Shown here piece after piece: positions 22,640-33,627 of a DNA stretch of 64,000 nucleotides. The stretch comes from Mytilus galloprovincialis. Taxonomy: Eukaryota; Mollusca; Bivalvia; Mytilida; Mytilidae. Location of the stretch: assembly GCF_965363235.1 (NCBI RefSeq), contig NC_134849.1:13542863-13606862 (forward strand), read 5' to 3'. The notes beneath the pieces are model-generated. The model searched no databases, was not told the origin of the DNA, and saw only the letters and a program-made list of their open reading frames with translations. Every line of letters starts with the position of its first letter. Positions within the stretch are counted from its first letter, which is position 1. Position numbers and translations under genes: made by a program.

Positions 22640-22947
22640 AGGGATGTCTGCAAAGCACTTATTTTAGAGTGAACTTTCATTTGTCAAGAGAAAATTGCGT
22701 ATATTCATACATTTACCCATGTCCTGTTATTCGATTGAAGGCTATGTAGTCAATGAAACAAGCAAATTGATTGCGCAGGCTACAGTCTTTAATACGGAAA
22801 TACAGTACTTTCATTATCAGTAGTGTTTTGTATACAATACAATGAAAGTCTGGATTTTTTTTTTTCTTCATGTATCTCTTTATACATGCCTGTCTTAAAA
22901 CGACGATCTCTATATCTATTTCAATAATACATAGTTATTCAAATAAA

Positions 22948-24177
22948 TTATATATACTTAAGTCCTGCAACAAGTAACGTGATCAAAGTGGATGAAACAA
23001 ATATTATCAGGCAAACCCAGAACAAAACTTTATCAAGAGCTGATATTGCTTCTTTCCATGTAACACAGACTTCTTCTCCTTCTAAACATAGACACTCATG
23101 ATTAGCAAATGTAGTTAAACACCCCCTATCCAAACACATGGAATTTTCAGGTTCGTTTTGTTTTCGGCACTTTTTTGTGAGTGTTTTTAATATGTAATAT
23201 ACTGATTCATCATCGGACCGATGTGCACATCCGGATTCTATTGCTGAAATGATAACAATCACAGTTCCGATAAATATTTGTAGCATGATATAGATAGAAA
23301 CAATCGGAATAGATTCTGAACTCTGTGGTAACGCATCACTGATAATCGTTAGAAACACAGCAAATGCTAACCACACTGTTATAACATATCCTATGCGTTC
23401 CCCTGTGTCAACCGGTATTTTGAATGTAAAAATATCCAGTATTGAAAGTAACAAGATCGGTATGATATAATTCATTATAGCGTACAATGATTTTCGTTGA
23501 ATCATGATTGTAAACCGAACTTTCGTCTCGTGAGATTCCGCGAGATTCACGGCAGATGACGATACTATTTTCCATTCCCCATGTTTCTGTAGATCATCGG
23601 CCAATACTATTCCCTTGCTTCCTTGTATTATATGAACATCTGCACTAGACAAACTCCACGCCTCAAAATCTAAATGACAAGTCTGCCTATCAAAAGGGAA
23701 GTATGTTGAGTCAATATCGCATTTAGACTTAAAAACCTGGAAGGGCCTCCAATTTACCAATCCATTTGAATCAATATACACCGATATGAATTTCGAACCG
23801 AGCTCATCCAGTTTTGAAAATCCATTTTGTAAAGATATATCTGGTTTCCATACGTCACCTTGAGGATAATATATATATCTTAGCCCTCCAAAACATGAGG
23901 GTGTCCATGACAACAATTCATCTGTCCATTCAATCTCAAGCCAACCGGTAGTGGTCAGTTTCTGTTGGATCTCGTCCACTCCTGATATTCCGTAAATTGT
24001 AAAAATGACGTGAACTGATAACGGAACCGACTGATTTCTGCTCGGTCTTATGAGCTTGTTATAATTGTTAGTAGTGAACAAATGTGTATATAAATTTTGA
24101 ACATCCATGTTGGTCTGTGAAATGACTGATCCATATAGAAGTGTCAATGAAGTTATTAAACACCAGGTAAAATACAT
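22948..24177 (-). CDS. nAChR-like Cys-loop channel subunit, gene 1
   Basis: An intronless 409-residue pentameric ligand-gated channel subunit of the nicotinic acetylcholine receptor family. It has a signal peptide (1-21), then the extracellular domain with GWLEIEWTDELLSWTP (loop D region), WKPD at 110-113 (loop A), and a Cys-loop C153-C167 with 13 residues between (CDIDSTYFPFDRQTC). M1 is at about 231-254, M2 261-283 starting from GER, M3 288-314 and M4 381-405. The loop C region has no adjacent cysteine pair, so it is a non-alpha type and its ligand is uncertain. The M3-M4 loop is short and cysteine-rich (C337, C348, C353, C362, C364, C371). It is shorter than the roughly 500 residues of vertebrate subunits, mainly in this loop. 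Closest neighbour is gene 3 at 40.2 kb. It is likely a plasma-membrane cation channel subunit. The absence of introns suggests descent from a retrocopy. Confidence 0.93.
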   Translation of the reverse strand: MYFTWCLITSLTLLYGSVISQTNMDVQNLYTHLFTTNNYNKLIRPSRNQSVPLSVHVIFTIYGISGVDEIQQKLTTTGWLEIEWTDELLSWTPSCFGGLRYIYYPQGDVWKPDISLQNGFSKLDELGSKFISVYIDSNGLVNWRPFQVFKSKCDIDSTYFPFDRQTCHLDFEAWSLSSADVHIIQGSKGIVLADDLQKHGEWKIVSSSAVNLAESHETKVRFTIMIQRKSLYAIMNYIIPILLLSILDIFTFKIPVDTGERIGYVITVWLAFAVFLTIISDALPQSSESIPIVSIYIMLQIFIGTVIVIISAIESGCAHRSDDESVYYILKTLTKKCRKQNEPENSMCLDRGCLTTFANHECLCLEGEEVCVTWKEAISALDKVLFWVCLIIFVSSTLITLLVAGLKYI

Positions 24178-25007
24178 TTTTCTTAAACTATTGAATTATC
24201 AGTTTAAGTCAAAATTGAAGTACACGTCCAGTCGTTATTGAGTTCGAAGTAGTTTAGATTCCGTGCTTTCGGATTATTATGTCCCTGAAAATGACATCAG
24301 CTCTCTATGGGTGATAAAAATCCGATTTTAACAAACCAAATTGATTTTTCTCTAAATCAGTGTTTTTAAGTATCCTGTTATAAATTATGATACTTGTAAA
24401 ATATCAAAACGCTGAGAAAATTAACTTCACGAAGTGAATGCATTGTCTTAAATCTGTTACATTACATTACGTCTTTGTTTGAACATCTTTTCTTATAAAT
24501 GTCCTGCATTGGTTTCATTGTCTTGAACTGCCAATATATAAGTATTGTTCATCCGCATAGCAATATTTACGTTAACATATTTGATATGAATAATTGTTCT
24601 CGAAATAATTGACAATTCTTTCTTCAATTGTGTTATAAAATTTCAATCAAGTTAATGACATTAAATAATATCATAGCATTTCTTCTAAAAACATGTGAAA
24701 CAACGACTACTTTACTTTAATAATAGTTTTCTTGTTGTAATGTACCTGTCTTTGAATTACTGTGTAGTGACATATATTTATAGGTTTCATGACGTAAAAG
24801 AATTAGATATCGCTAAAGCTCATGTTATTCAATTTCAGTATAATTATAAAGAAGCATTCGGCGAGTGTAGTGTTACCGTTTGATTAAATGACACTGTTAG
24901 GGATGAAACCCATTAACACGAAATGAAAGTGAGCTAGCATTATGTCAGTATATTACTTGCTAAAGTACAATCACGTATCGCATGAACATGTTATCGTCCT
25001 GAATATG
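24178..25007. other. Upstream region of receptor gene 1
   Basis: AT-rich. No clear TATA box near the start; a TATATAA-like run at about 24533 is remote. Small ORFs are not convincing. Confidence 0.4.
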
Positions 25008-25015
25008 GATATAAT

Positions 25016-25836
25016 CAGGGTTTCCGCTGGCGGTCGCCATTTTCGCAATTTGCGAAAAAATAATAATTGTGGCGATAAAAATTCGTCATTTGCGAAAGAA
25101 TTTGGCGAAAGAAATATATAAACCGATTTATTTTCCTCCATATTGTTTATTTACTTTTTTTCGAGTTTCTCGGACTTTACCCGATCAGACAATACTCGGA
25201 ATTCACCTTGACCTCATTAAGATTTAGACAGAAAATCAATAATCAGCTGATTGCATTTTATAGCTATCGACAACAAAGGACTAATTAATAAAGGTGTTGA
25301 TTGAATTGTTTCACAAAATGATATGGTCAAATGGCTTCCGCTATGTCACATACAGAATTTATTTACATCTTTGCGACGCACGTGTTTGAAGCAAACTTTT
25401 GACATCTCTCCCTTTAAAGATAGTTTTGTAAAGAAAGCTGTTGTTGTGACGAAAATTGTTCAAAAGCAAGAAAAATCTCCGATTTAAAACTTTAATTCTT
25501 TTATCCTTTGACTTTAATAAAGTCGTTTGAGTGACACATGCACGTGTTTCAAGCATAGTTGTACGTCTCAACTTTTTCATATACGATATCGATGGTCAAG
25601 AAAAGAAAACTGTCGTTATGAAAAAATCTATCCAAAAGGCTGGGAACAACCCCTCGAATGAGAGAAACCCTCTTTAAAAGCTTTTGTTTTGTTGTAAAAA
25701 TTACTTCTTAGTACAAAAGGGCACAACAGGAAAATATATTTATGTTACTTGGTGAAAAAAATAATAAAGTGGCGAAAAATATATTGTTTTGGCGAAAGAG
25801 GTGGCGAAAAAAATAATTGACCCAGGGGAAACCCTG
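25016..25836. mobile_element. hAT-type non-autonomous element, 821 bp
   Basis: A perfect 8-bp target duplication GATATAAT lies at 25008-25015 and 25837-25844. The terminal inverted repeats are CAGGGTTTCCGCTGG and (reverse complement) CAGGGTTTCCCCTGG. An 8-bp duplication with CAGGG ends is the hAT signature. Subterminal TTTCGCC / GGCGAAA motifs recur in both halves. No transposase ORF; the 73-codon minus ORF is not recognisable. Confidence 0.92.
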
Positions 25837-25844
25837 GATATAAT

Positions 25845-26599
25845 ACTTTCAAATTTCTGTATTTTAATGAATATCAATATTAAATTTGCATACTGTTTTG
25901 CAGTTTATATCATTCTAAACACCTAGATGTTAAAATCAAGATTGCATGCAATGAACGTGGTTGAATATGTAGTTGTGACTTTGGTGTGCTTGCTGATCAT
26001 TAAATTGATATGTGTAGATAAATAGTTTTGTTATACGTTTTGTTTTTTTAGTTTATTAATTGAAATAGGACTGGTGACCTTCTAATGAAGTGCACGGAAG
26101 CGTATGTGTCGTCACAGTATTTGCATTTTGACAGATTTGAAAACAAACAATAGGAATTTTATCTAAATGAACCCGAATCTGTATGAATTGCATATAAAAA
26201 TAAAACAAAAGTAGCATATACAGTCAGTGTGACACTTCTACTTAACCAGACCTGTTACTATATTTACTTCGTTTCTATCTTGTATTATTGAGAACAATTT
26301 ATTATATATTTATGATTCAAAACTTTTAAACTGCACAAGTAAATGTATAAAGAAATTTAAGCTACATGCGTTTTATTTCATAATAATTACATTACATGTA
26401 TGTTTCCTTATTATTGGTTATTATGATAGACTAACATCAATCTCTCGTTATTCTGAAATCAATCTTCATTTCCAAATAAATATAAATTTCATGATGAAAT
26501 AAGCTTCTACAATAAAGTGCACATGTAAAGAAAATAAAAACTTGATATAAATCGTGTTGTCATGGTCCTAGCGATTTAATGTGATTATAAGTATCGAAT
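25845..26599. other. Intergenic, nothing recognised
   Basis: AT-rich sequence without a supported feature. Confidence 0.45.
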
Positions 26600-28390
26600 A
26601 CTTCTTTAAAAGGGGGACGAAAGATACCAAAGGGACAGTCAAACTCATAAATCTAAAACAAACTGACAACGCCATGGCTAAAAATAAAAAAGACAAACAG
26701 AAAAACAATAGTACACACGACACAACATAGAAAACTAAAGAATAAACAACACGAACCCCACCAAAAACTAGGGGTGATCTCAGGTGCTCCGGAAGGGTAA
26801 GCAGATCCTGCTCCACATGTGGCACCCGTCGTGTTGCTTAAGTGATTACAAATCCGATAAAAAGTCTAATTCGGTAGGTCATATTCATGAAAGGGAAGGG
26901 GATTGTAGTTACGACGTAAGGAACATATCCGATATCATTTGTGAAACGGTTATTCCAGAACGGTCAACCAACTCGTGATGGCGTCCGTAAAATTTACGAA
27001 GGGATGATTTCAACTTCACCATTTGGAACTCTTGGTTTAATAGCTTCCTTGTGAGCAGCAAACCTCTATCAAGAAAATCATGATAGGAAATGCAAGCACG
27101 GGAATATCGTATCAATTGGGAGATATATACCCCGTATGCAGGTGCTGCTGGAATGTTGCTACTTAGAAATGGAAAGTTCACAATTGGAAAGCTGAAATCA
27201 TCTCTTTTGTCGTAAAGTTTTGTTTTCAACCGACCCTCATTGTCAATTTCTAGATGTAAGTCAAGATATGAAGCCGACTTAACTGTATCTGTAGTATCCT
27301 TTATCTCTAGTTCGATTGGATAGATGCGTTCCACATAGTCACCAAATTTTGAATTGTTTAGTGAAAGAACATCATCTATATAGCGGAAAGTAGAGTTAAA
27401 GGATATTGCTAACTTCTTATCTTTCTTCCTAAGAAGTTCCTGCATGAAGTCAGCCTCATAATAATAAAGAAACAAGTCGGCGAGTAGAGGGGCACAGTTT
27501 GTTCCCATTGGAATGCCGACAGTCTGTTGAAAAACACGTCCTCCGAACGTAACAAATATGTTGTCAATCAAGAAATCAAGCATCTTGATAATATCAGTTT
27601 CAGAGAATTTTTTGTTTGAATCAGAGTGATTCTTTACAAAGTAGGATTTATCCCTCCCTAAGACAAGATACTTGTATCTACGTTGGCCATTCTTTTTTAT
27701 GAAGCAAAGTAATATCAACTCTTTCAATTTGTCTTTTAGTTTGGAATGTGGAATACTTGTGTACAGGGTAGAAAAGTCAAATGTTTTAATACTGTTACAA
27801 GATGAAAGAGAGTTAGATTGTATGTACTCTAAAAGATCTTTTGAATTTTTAAGTATCCACATCTGATTCACGCCACCTCTGGAATAGGCAGTTTCACAAT
27901 AACTTTGAAGCCCGTCTTTGATTGCTGATAAAATAGATGTTAATAATTTAGAAAGAGGTTTCGTGGAGCACTTGGAAGACCCAGCAATATACCGTTGTTT
28001 GTAAGGACACTTATGTAGTTTAGGTATCCAATACAGTGATGGAAGATCCAGTTCTTCATCTTTGGTTGATATTCCAAAGGAACATAGAACAGACCTATGA
28101 TTATCCAGGATTTCCTCTTTGGTAAGTGTCGTGAGGGTATATGTTGAGTTACCAAGTGAATTGTCAATACCTAATTCGTTTATCAAGCAGTTGATGTAGT
28201 GACTTTTACACACAAAAACGATGTTATTTGGGGTTTTATCTGCAGGGACAACAACATATTTGTCATGGAGGTCGGATAGGTGTTTTGCAACATTTGGGTC
28301 TTTAAAGATTGACGTAGCATGGGCATTGATGGACCCATTACAATCTTTAAGTAATTTTAAAGGATTGTAAAGCGTTGTCCGTGTGCACAT
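26600..28390 (-). mobile_element. Penelope-like RT element, longest copy
   Basis: An RT ORF (26909-28390) is followed on the minus strand by the family's 3' tail (reading MPHVEQDLLTLPEHL at 26825 and a T-rich end at about 26600). The tail is shared with 6354-6575 and with decayed tails elsewhere. No GIY-YIG endonuclease segment was seen after the RT. The 5' part upstream of 28390 is not recognisable, so the copy is probably 5'-truncated. Confidence 0.8.
26909..28390 (-). CDS. Reverse transcriptase of Penelope-like element
   Basis: A 493-codon open frame. Motifs in order: PSLYWIPKLHK (about 118-128), KTFDFSTLYTSIPH with the first catalytic Asp (motif A), GIPMGTNCAPLLADLFL (motif B), FRYIDDVLSLNN with the catalytic Asp pair (motif C), SYLDLHLEI (motif D) and a thumb-like SRACISYHDFLDRGLLL. 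These are RNA-dependent DNA polymerase hallmarks, and the PKLHK and DFSTLYT style is that of Penelope-like RTs. The frame is open throughout, in contrast to the copies at 5.5 and 17.3 kb, so this insertion is younger. Whether it was recently active cannot be told. An alternative label is an unclassified non-LTR retroelement RT. Confidence 0.85.
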   Translation of the reverse strand: MCTRTTLYNPLKLLKDCNGSINAHATSIFKDPNVAKHLSDLHDKYVVVPADKTPNNIVFVCKSHYINCLINELGIDNSLGNSTYTLTTLTKEEILDNHRSVLCSFGISTKDEELDLPSLYWIPKLHKCPYKQRYIAGSSKCSTKPLSKLLTSILSAIKDGLQSYCETAYSRGGVNQMWILKNSKDLLEYIQSNSLSSCNSIKTFDFSTLYTSIPHSKLKDKLKELILLCFIKKNGQRRYKYLVLGRDKSYFVKNHSDSNKKFSETDIIKMLDFLIDNIFVTFGGRVFQQTVGIPMGTNCAPLLADLFLYYYEADFMQELLRKKDKKLAISFNSTFRYIDDVLSLNNSKFGDYVERIYPIELEIKDTTDTVKSASYLDLHLEIDNEGRLKTKLYDKRDDFSFPIVNFPFLSSNIPAAPAYGVYISQLIRYSRACISYHDFLDRGLLLTRKLLNQEFQMVKLKSSLRKFYGRHHELVDRSGITVSQMISDMFLTS

Positions 28391-28946
28391 TTGTATAATG
28401 AAGCGTTTTATTCAAAATGTACGATCAACGCTTTGATAACTATTTACACCACAATAAAATTACAAAAAGAACCTATCAATTATTAATTATAACAAATGAA
28501 TACATCAATTTTCTACTAGACGTAAAGCTAACAACAATCAATCAATTGTAGCATAAATCAGATACATTTGCATAACGTATTCCGGTTTGCTGAACTGATA
28601 TCTTATTTATTTGTTGTTCTTAGTTTATTTCTGGTCACTTAATTTGTAGTTATCAATCGTTTCGTGGTTCATAACGCGCAGTCTTTAATTTTTTTACGGA
28701 AGGTTGTGTAGACTTTGCCTTTTCGTCTTTAGTTTATGTCTTTCATTTATCTCTTTTCGGTTTTTTTTCCCTCTTTGTATATCCCACCTCTTTTTTGTAA
28801 CTTTAATTCTATCTCCTTTTGTTCTTTTGTTCTTTTGCAGATTTAGTAAATTATTTTATGATTTATATTTGTTACGAACTTTTTATTTCTTATCTTATGG
28901 GGTAAGATTAATGGGGTATATTAAAAATGTTAAAGAAGATGGGGTA
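28391..28946. other. Spacer, nothing recognised
   Basis: AT-rich. A cysteine/phenylalanine-rich ORF at 28704-28949 looks like low-complexity translation. Confidence 0.4.
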
Positions 28947-28951
28947 TAATG

Positions 28952-29056
28952 TGAAAAGTCACTATTATTTATGCTACTGACTCACCAAGTTGTCTTCATC
29001 TGTGTCGGGCGCCCTGAAACCAAACTACGGAACATGCTTATATACGGAACTTAACA
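28952..29056 (-). repeat. 3' LTR of the copia-type element
   Basis: 105 bases with TG...CA ends on the minus strand. It matches the other LTR with about one substitution over the aligned bases. A purine-rich tract lies just inside it (about 29058-29080). Confidence 0.85.
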
Positions 29057-29192
29057 AACTCCCCTTCTTTCTTTTGAAGGAGCTAACTGTTCAATAATGT
29101 TGTCAATAAACGGTAGATGTTCAATTCCTTTGAACTCATTAATATAATCCACATAGTCTATGTACACTGTTTACAAATCTGGCTTTAGAAAG

Positions 29193-29750
29193 TTACTCAT
29201 CCAAACACCTGTTCCCTAAGACACCATCTTGAAGTGCCCTGAGTCTCCAGATAATATTTTTGCACTGAGCTTCTATTGGTTTTTTGTCATAAATCTTTCT
29301 TTCTATTTCAACTCCTTGTAAAAAAGCAGTTTTAATGTCCATTGTTCGTGTTTTCCAACTTCTTTGAGCTAGAATAGCTAGAACTAATCTTAGGAAATAT
29401 GTTCCACACGTGGGTGAATCTTTCGGTATATCATCTCCTTTGAATTCTTCAAATCCTCTGGCAACTAATCTTGCCTTATGTATTGTTCCTTCTGAGGTGT
29501 CCTTCAAACTACATATCCATCTCGTAGAAATACACTTTTGACCGGTATCTGTGCATTCTTCATAAACACTGTTGTTTTTCCATGAATTTTGTTCTTTTAG
29601 TTTAGCTTCCCTGAAAGATACATCTTCAAAAATCATAACACTCTCACCATCAGATCTAGGAAGTTCTACTTCTGGAGCAACATTTTCTAATTCCTCCAAT
29701 TTACTCAAATCAACTGAAATTTCTGCTCCTATAAGTGTGTTAGGTTCCAA
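29193..29750 (-). pseudogene. copia-type RT region (fossil, partial)
   Basis: Minus-strand reading with WICSLKDTSEGTIHKARLVA and RTMDIKTAFLQG, hallmarks of the front of copia RT. Only part of the domain is present. Confidence 0.85.
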
Positions 29751-29771
29751 TTATTGCATGTTAAACCAGTT

Positions 29772-31058
29772 CTAATTACTACCCGTCACCTTTCCCGCAC
29801 GTCCAGTGACCTTTGCAACACTCTGTTTACCACTTTCAGCATTTCTATATTTCACTGTTTGTCCTATTTTCATGTCTGCAAGTTTAGGTCGTTCTGTTTC
29901 TGCTATTGCATTTTCGACTTGTTCTTCATTATTTGCATTATCGACTTGTTCTTCATTATTTGCATTTTCGACTTGTTCTTCATTATTTTCATTTTCTACT
30001 TGTTCTTCAATATTTGCATTTTCGGCTTGTCCTTCATTATTATCAATTTCAATTGTTTCAACATTACTATCACTATCGTTTTCATTCTCCATGTCACTGT
30101 CACAATAACTTACAAATCTGTTTTCCTGAATAGGCATTGCCTTAGAAATAATCCTCTTTGCTTCTTTTTCTTTTTCAGAATTATTAGTATTTTTGTTTTG
30201 TTCTGTTTCAGGTATTGTTGATACCTTAGTTAAGCTGCACAGATGCACTCTTACAAGCATCCCACCATGTCTTACAAAAACAACAGCTCCATCCTGTCCA
30301 ATCACAATGCCAAGCCCTTTCCACTCTTTGTTATCTGGTCTTTTATAGGAAACTTTATCACCTGTCTGGTAGGATATACCACTTGGACGAGTTTGTTTTT
30401 TTAATGCTCTGCGGATTCTTTCAGAACATTCACTTCTAGTGAAAGCTGTTCTAGCTGAGTGCAAGGTCTGAATATGTTTTCCATCAATTTCACTTATAGT
30501 GGTACCCTCAAGTGCAGGCAGCTTATCTGTTAAAACACTAGGCAGGTTTGGATTGCGTCCATAAACTAACTGGTATGGACTATACCCATGTGCATTATCT
30601 AACGCATTCTTTGCCACGAAAGCCCAACTTAAAGCAATGTCCCAGTCACAATTATTATCCGCTTTCAATTTGAGTAATGTGTCCGTAAGAGTTTGATTAT
30701 GCCGTTCTAGAAGCCCATTACTCCAAGGACTATAAGCTGCAGTAATTTTCACTTCAATGTTAAAGTTCTCTGCCATATCTCGTACTTCATCATTATTGAA
30801 TTCACCGCCATTATCACTGTAAAGACGTCTTGGTGAACCATTTATTGAAATCCAAGATTCCAAAAATTTCTTTACAAATTCTGATCCTTTTTTTATTTTC
30901 ATTATACTCCTTGCACTAAAGCTTGTGAATTCGTCAATTATATGAAGATACCATACATTGTGTCCTAGTTCATGCAGATCAACTGCTACTGTTTCGTTAA
31001 ACTCTGTTGCCAATGGCAGTCCAACCACCGGTCTCGAACTTGGTCTTTTGTTGGTCAT
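29772..31058 (-). pseudogene. copia-type integrase region (fossil)
   Basis: Integrase core motifs are visible: VAVDLHELG, RRLYSDNGGEFN and WSNGLLERHNQTL, the three acidic positions of the DDE catalytic core. An Asn/Glu-rich stretch (EEQVENANN repeats) follows near the end. Confidence 0.85.
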
Positions 31059-31259
31059 ACAAATTTCACAATTTTCACAAACTGATCGTAAAAGATCTTA
31101 TGTATCAGCATTGTTCATTCCAGCCTTATTAAGAAGTTTAGATAAACGGTTAAATGTTGCATGTCCAAATTGTTTGTGTACTTTAACCAATGTCATACGT
31201 TTCTCCGCTGTATTCATTTCATCTGTGATATTAAGTACGTTCTCCTCTACGTTAACAGG

Positions 31260-31830
31260 TTAATTTTGTATTTCAGGTTTTGTTTTCACAATATTTACAC
31301 AATAATGTCCACTAGATGTGAACTCCAATTCCACCGGTATGTTAAACATGAATGCCCTATGATTCTTTAAGTCCAGTACAGTACCAGCCTTCTTCAATGA
31401 TGCCTCACTGAGTAACAAAGGGATATCAGCTTTTACAATTTCAGTTTCAATTTTGCAATTGATACTTCCTATCTGAGCAGGTATAGTGGCACGCATGAAA
31501 GAGTTAACTACTTATCCATCACTAAACTTAAACGATCTATTACTTGTCACTGTAGTAATGTCCCCAGTTCTCTCTAAAAGCTGTTTAAACCAATTCTCCC
31601 CAAACACAGTACGAATACATGCAGTGTCTATGATTGCTGAACATGCTGATTCAAGTACAGATATTTCACTGACAGGTGGCTGCTATTTTGTGAAAAGCAT
31701 TATATTGCAATTCTCTACAATTTCAATTTCAGACTCAACTAAATTAACAGAATTTCCTTTGTCAGGACAGTCCTTGGCCCAATGAAAAACACTCTGGCAG
31801 ATAGCACATTTTGTTCTTTTTCCAAACTTG
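31260..31830 (-). pseudogene. Protease and zinc-knuckle region (fossil)
   Basis: A CCHC knuckle (CAICQSVFHWAKDC, about 31760-31810) is followed by a region with a DTA-type aspartic protease motif. Interrupted, not functional. Confidence 0.65.
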
Positions 31831-31839
31831 TTTAACGGA

Positions 31840-32415
31840 TTAACTTGATTTACCCCCTTTATTTTGTTGTGTATAATATACCGGTTCTTGCTTTATTGTT
31901 ATACTTGGAACATTACCAGTAATTTCTGAAGGTCCAGACATTTGCTCACCAAATATTCGTTGCAATGCTGACTTCATAGAGGTATATTTAACATCACTAG
32001 ATGCTGTTAAGGCTAGTTGTTTGTCTCTGGAAGATAGGCCAGCATTATCTAATAGTTTGAAAGCAAGGACAGCTTCTGCGAGTGTCATATCATATTTTTT
32101 AGATTTGCTATATCTTTTGTCGAATTCAAAAATGTAGTCTGACATTGACAAATTTTCAGTTTCTACAAACGTATCAAAATTTTTGTAAGCTTCGTATGCT
32201 TTGTCCTTATCATCTCGTAAGAACGCCTTGTCCAATTGTGTTATCAGTTTTGCCATGCCGTCTGCCTTGGCCAGGTCGGCAGCCGGGACATCAATAGCCA
32301 CGTCCCATGCATTTCCCGTACGTGTAAGTGAAACAGCAAGTGCTTGTTTGTCAACTTTCAAATCAGTAACTAATTGCCAGACGGAAATTTCATTCTTCCA
32401 TGTTTCGTAAGTCAT
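31840..32415 (-). pseudogene. copia-type gag-like region (fossil)
   Basis: 191-codon reading beginning MTYETWKNEISVWQLVTDLK. It is of the UBN2/gag-polypeptide style typical of copia elements in invertebrates. Part of the broken element. Confidence 0.7.
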
Positions 32416-32484
32416 TGACCTCGGGTCAAACGTAGGTGGATTCTTAAAACTTGTTGCCTTTATGATCGCTATGCTCTGCTACCA

Positions 32485-32645
32485 TGAAAAGTCACTATTA
32501 TTTATGCTACTGACTCACCAAGTTGTCTTCATCTGTGTCGGGCGCCCTACTCAAACTCCATGTGAATCAAGGATAATAATTCCCGCCACTTGCGGGTCGG
32601 ACTAAAAACCAAACTACGGAACATGCTAATATACGGAACTTAACA
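32485..32645 (-). repeat. 5' LTR of the copia-type element
   Basis: 161 bases with TG...CA ends on the minus strand (TGTTAAGTTCCGTATA...TTTTCA). It is longer than the partner LTR. The primer-binding site TGGTAGCAGAGC follows directly on the minus strand (32473-32484). Confidence 0.85.
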
Positions 32646-32650
32646 TAATG

Positions 32651-33627
32651 CAGTAACCAAACAACAAAACAAACAAGCTATTAAGGTATATTCATGGTAT
32701 ACCGCCATCACAGTACACAATCAGTCTATTTATTTGCCCAAATCTGCAAATGTGGAGACAGATTTGCAATTTAATAGTTAACTGTTTATTTATATAAAGA
32801 AAACTTGGTGATGAATTGTATTATTCAAAATATTTAAACAAATATAATTTTTTGTTGTTTTTAAAATCATTTTTTTAAATAAGCCATTTAAGGGGAGATA
32901 ACTCTTTAAGTAAAAAAAATATACTGGACTTATAGGGAAATTTTTTATTTTTACTTGTAGCAAGAAAACAAGTTCGGTGTCACCATTTTTTCTTTTTCTT
33001 TTCTTTAAACAGATAATAAAATATATCTCCTCACAATTTATTTCAAAATTCTTTCTCATAGAATTTTTTTATGCACACAAATGTCTATTTTCATGCACAA
33101 TCTATTAATCAAATTTTGGCAATTTTCAACGACTGATAGCTTGAAAAATAGCACGATGACCCATACTAATTCTGTCTAAAAAAAAGTCTATATAATTCTA
33201 ACAGGAAAAGGAAAGATTATATTACAAAGTTTTTTACAAACAACTAAAATAGTATTACGTTTTTGTAGATAATCGTCAATTTTTGGCACATGGCTTAGTG
33301 CAAAATTATAGAAATAAGGTCATGGTATAAATGTGCTGTATTGAAAACAACCGTAAAATTCCCCTAATCCAATTTCATCATAGTTGTGATTTGTTTAACA
33401 GTATAAACGGAGATCAATGACAGCTAACGTACTAGTTAGCTTAGAGTTATGCAAGATGTATAACGATTGAAAATTAGAACATGTTCGGTTTAAATCTATA
33501 ATCTATAATCCCCATTACCCTTTGAAAAACAAAAACATAATAATTAGAAACTTCAAAAAGTTTGTGACTTAGTACTTACGTTAAGAATATACTACATTTC
33601 AAACTTTGACAGTCAGCTCTATGAAAC
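32651..33627. other. Spacer upstream of receptor gene 2
   Basis: It contains the inverted partner (about 32870-33085) of the 3140-3330 repeat. The rest is AT-rich with no clear promoter element. Confidence 0.45.

Larger units (their letters stand above)
28952..32645 (-). mobile_element. Ty1/copia-type LTR retrotransposon, broken
   Basis: A minus-strand LTR element, about 3.7 kb, bounded by a 5-bp target duplication TAATG (28947-28951 and 32646-32650). From its 5' end: LTR, primer-binding site complementary to metazoan initiator tRNA-Met, gag-like region, CCHC knuckle, protease-like region, integrase, the front of the RT, a polypurine tract, LTR. Gag-protease-integrase-RT order is that of Ty1/copia. 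It is shorter than a complete copia element and its reading frame is interrupted in several places, so it is a fossil. The LTRs are almost identical where they align, so the insertion is fairly recent. Confidence 0.9.

Noticed and set aside
29754-30221. Plus-strand ORFs rich in Phe, Cys and Ser over 29.75-30.2 kb
   Set aside because: They are the opposite strand of the Asn/Glu-rich stretch in the copia-type element.
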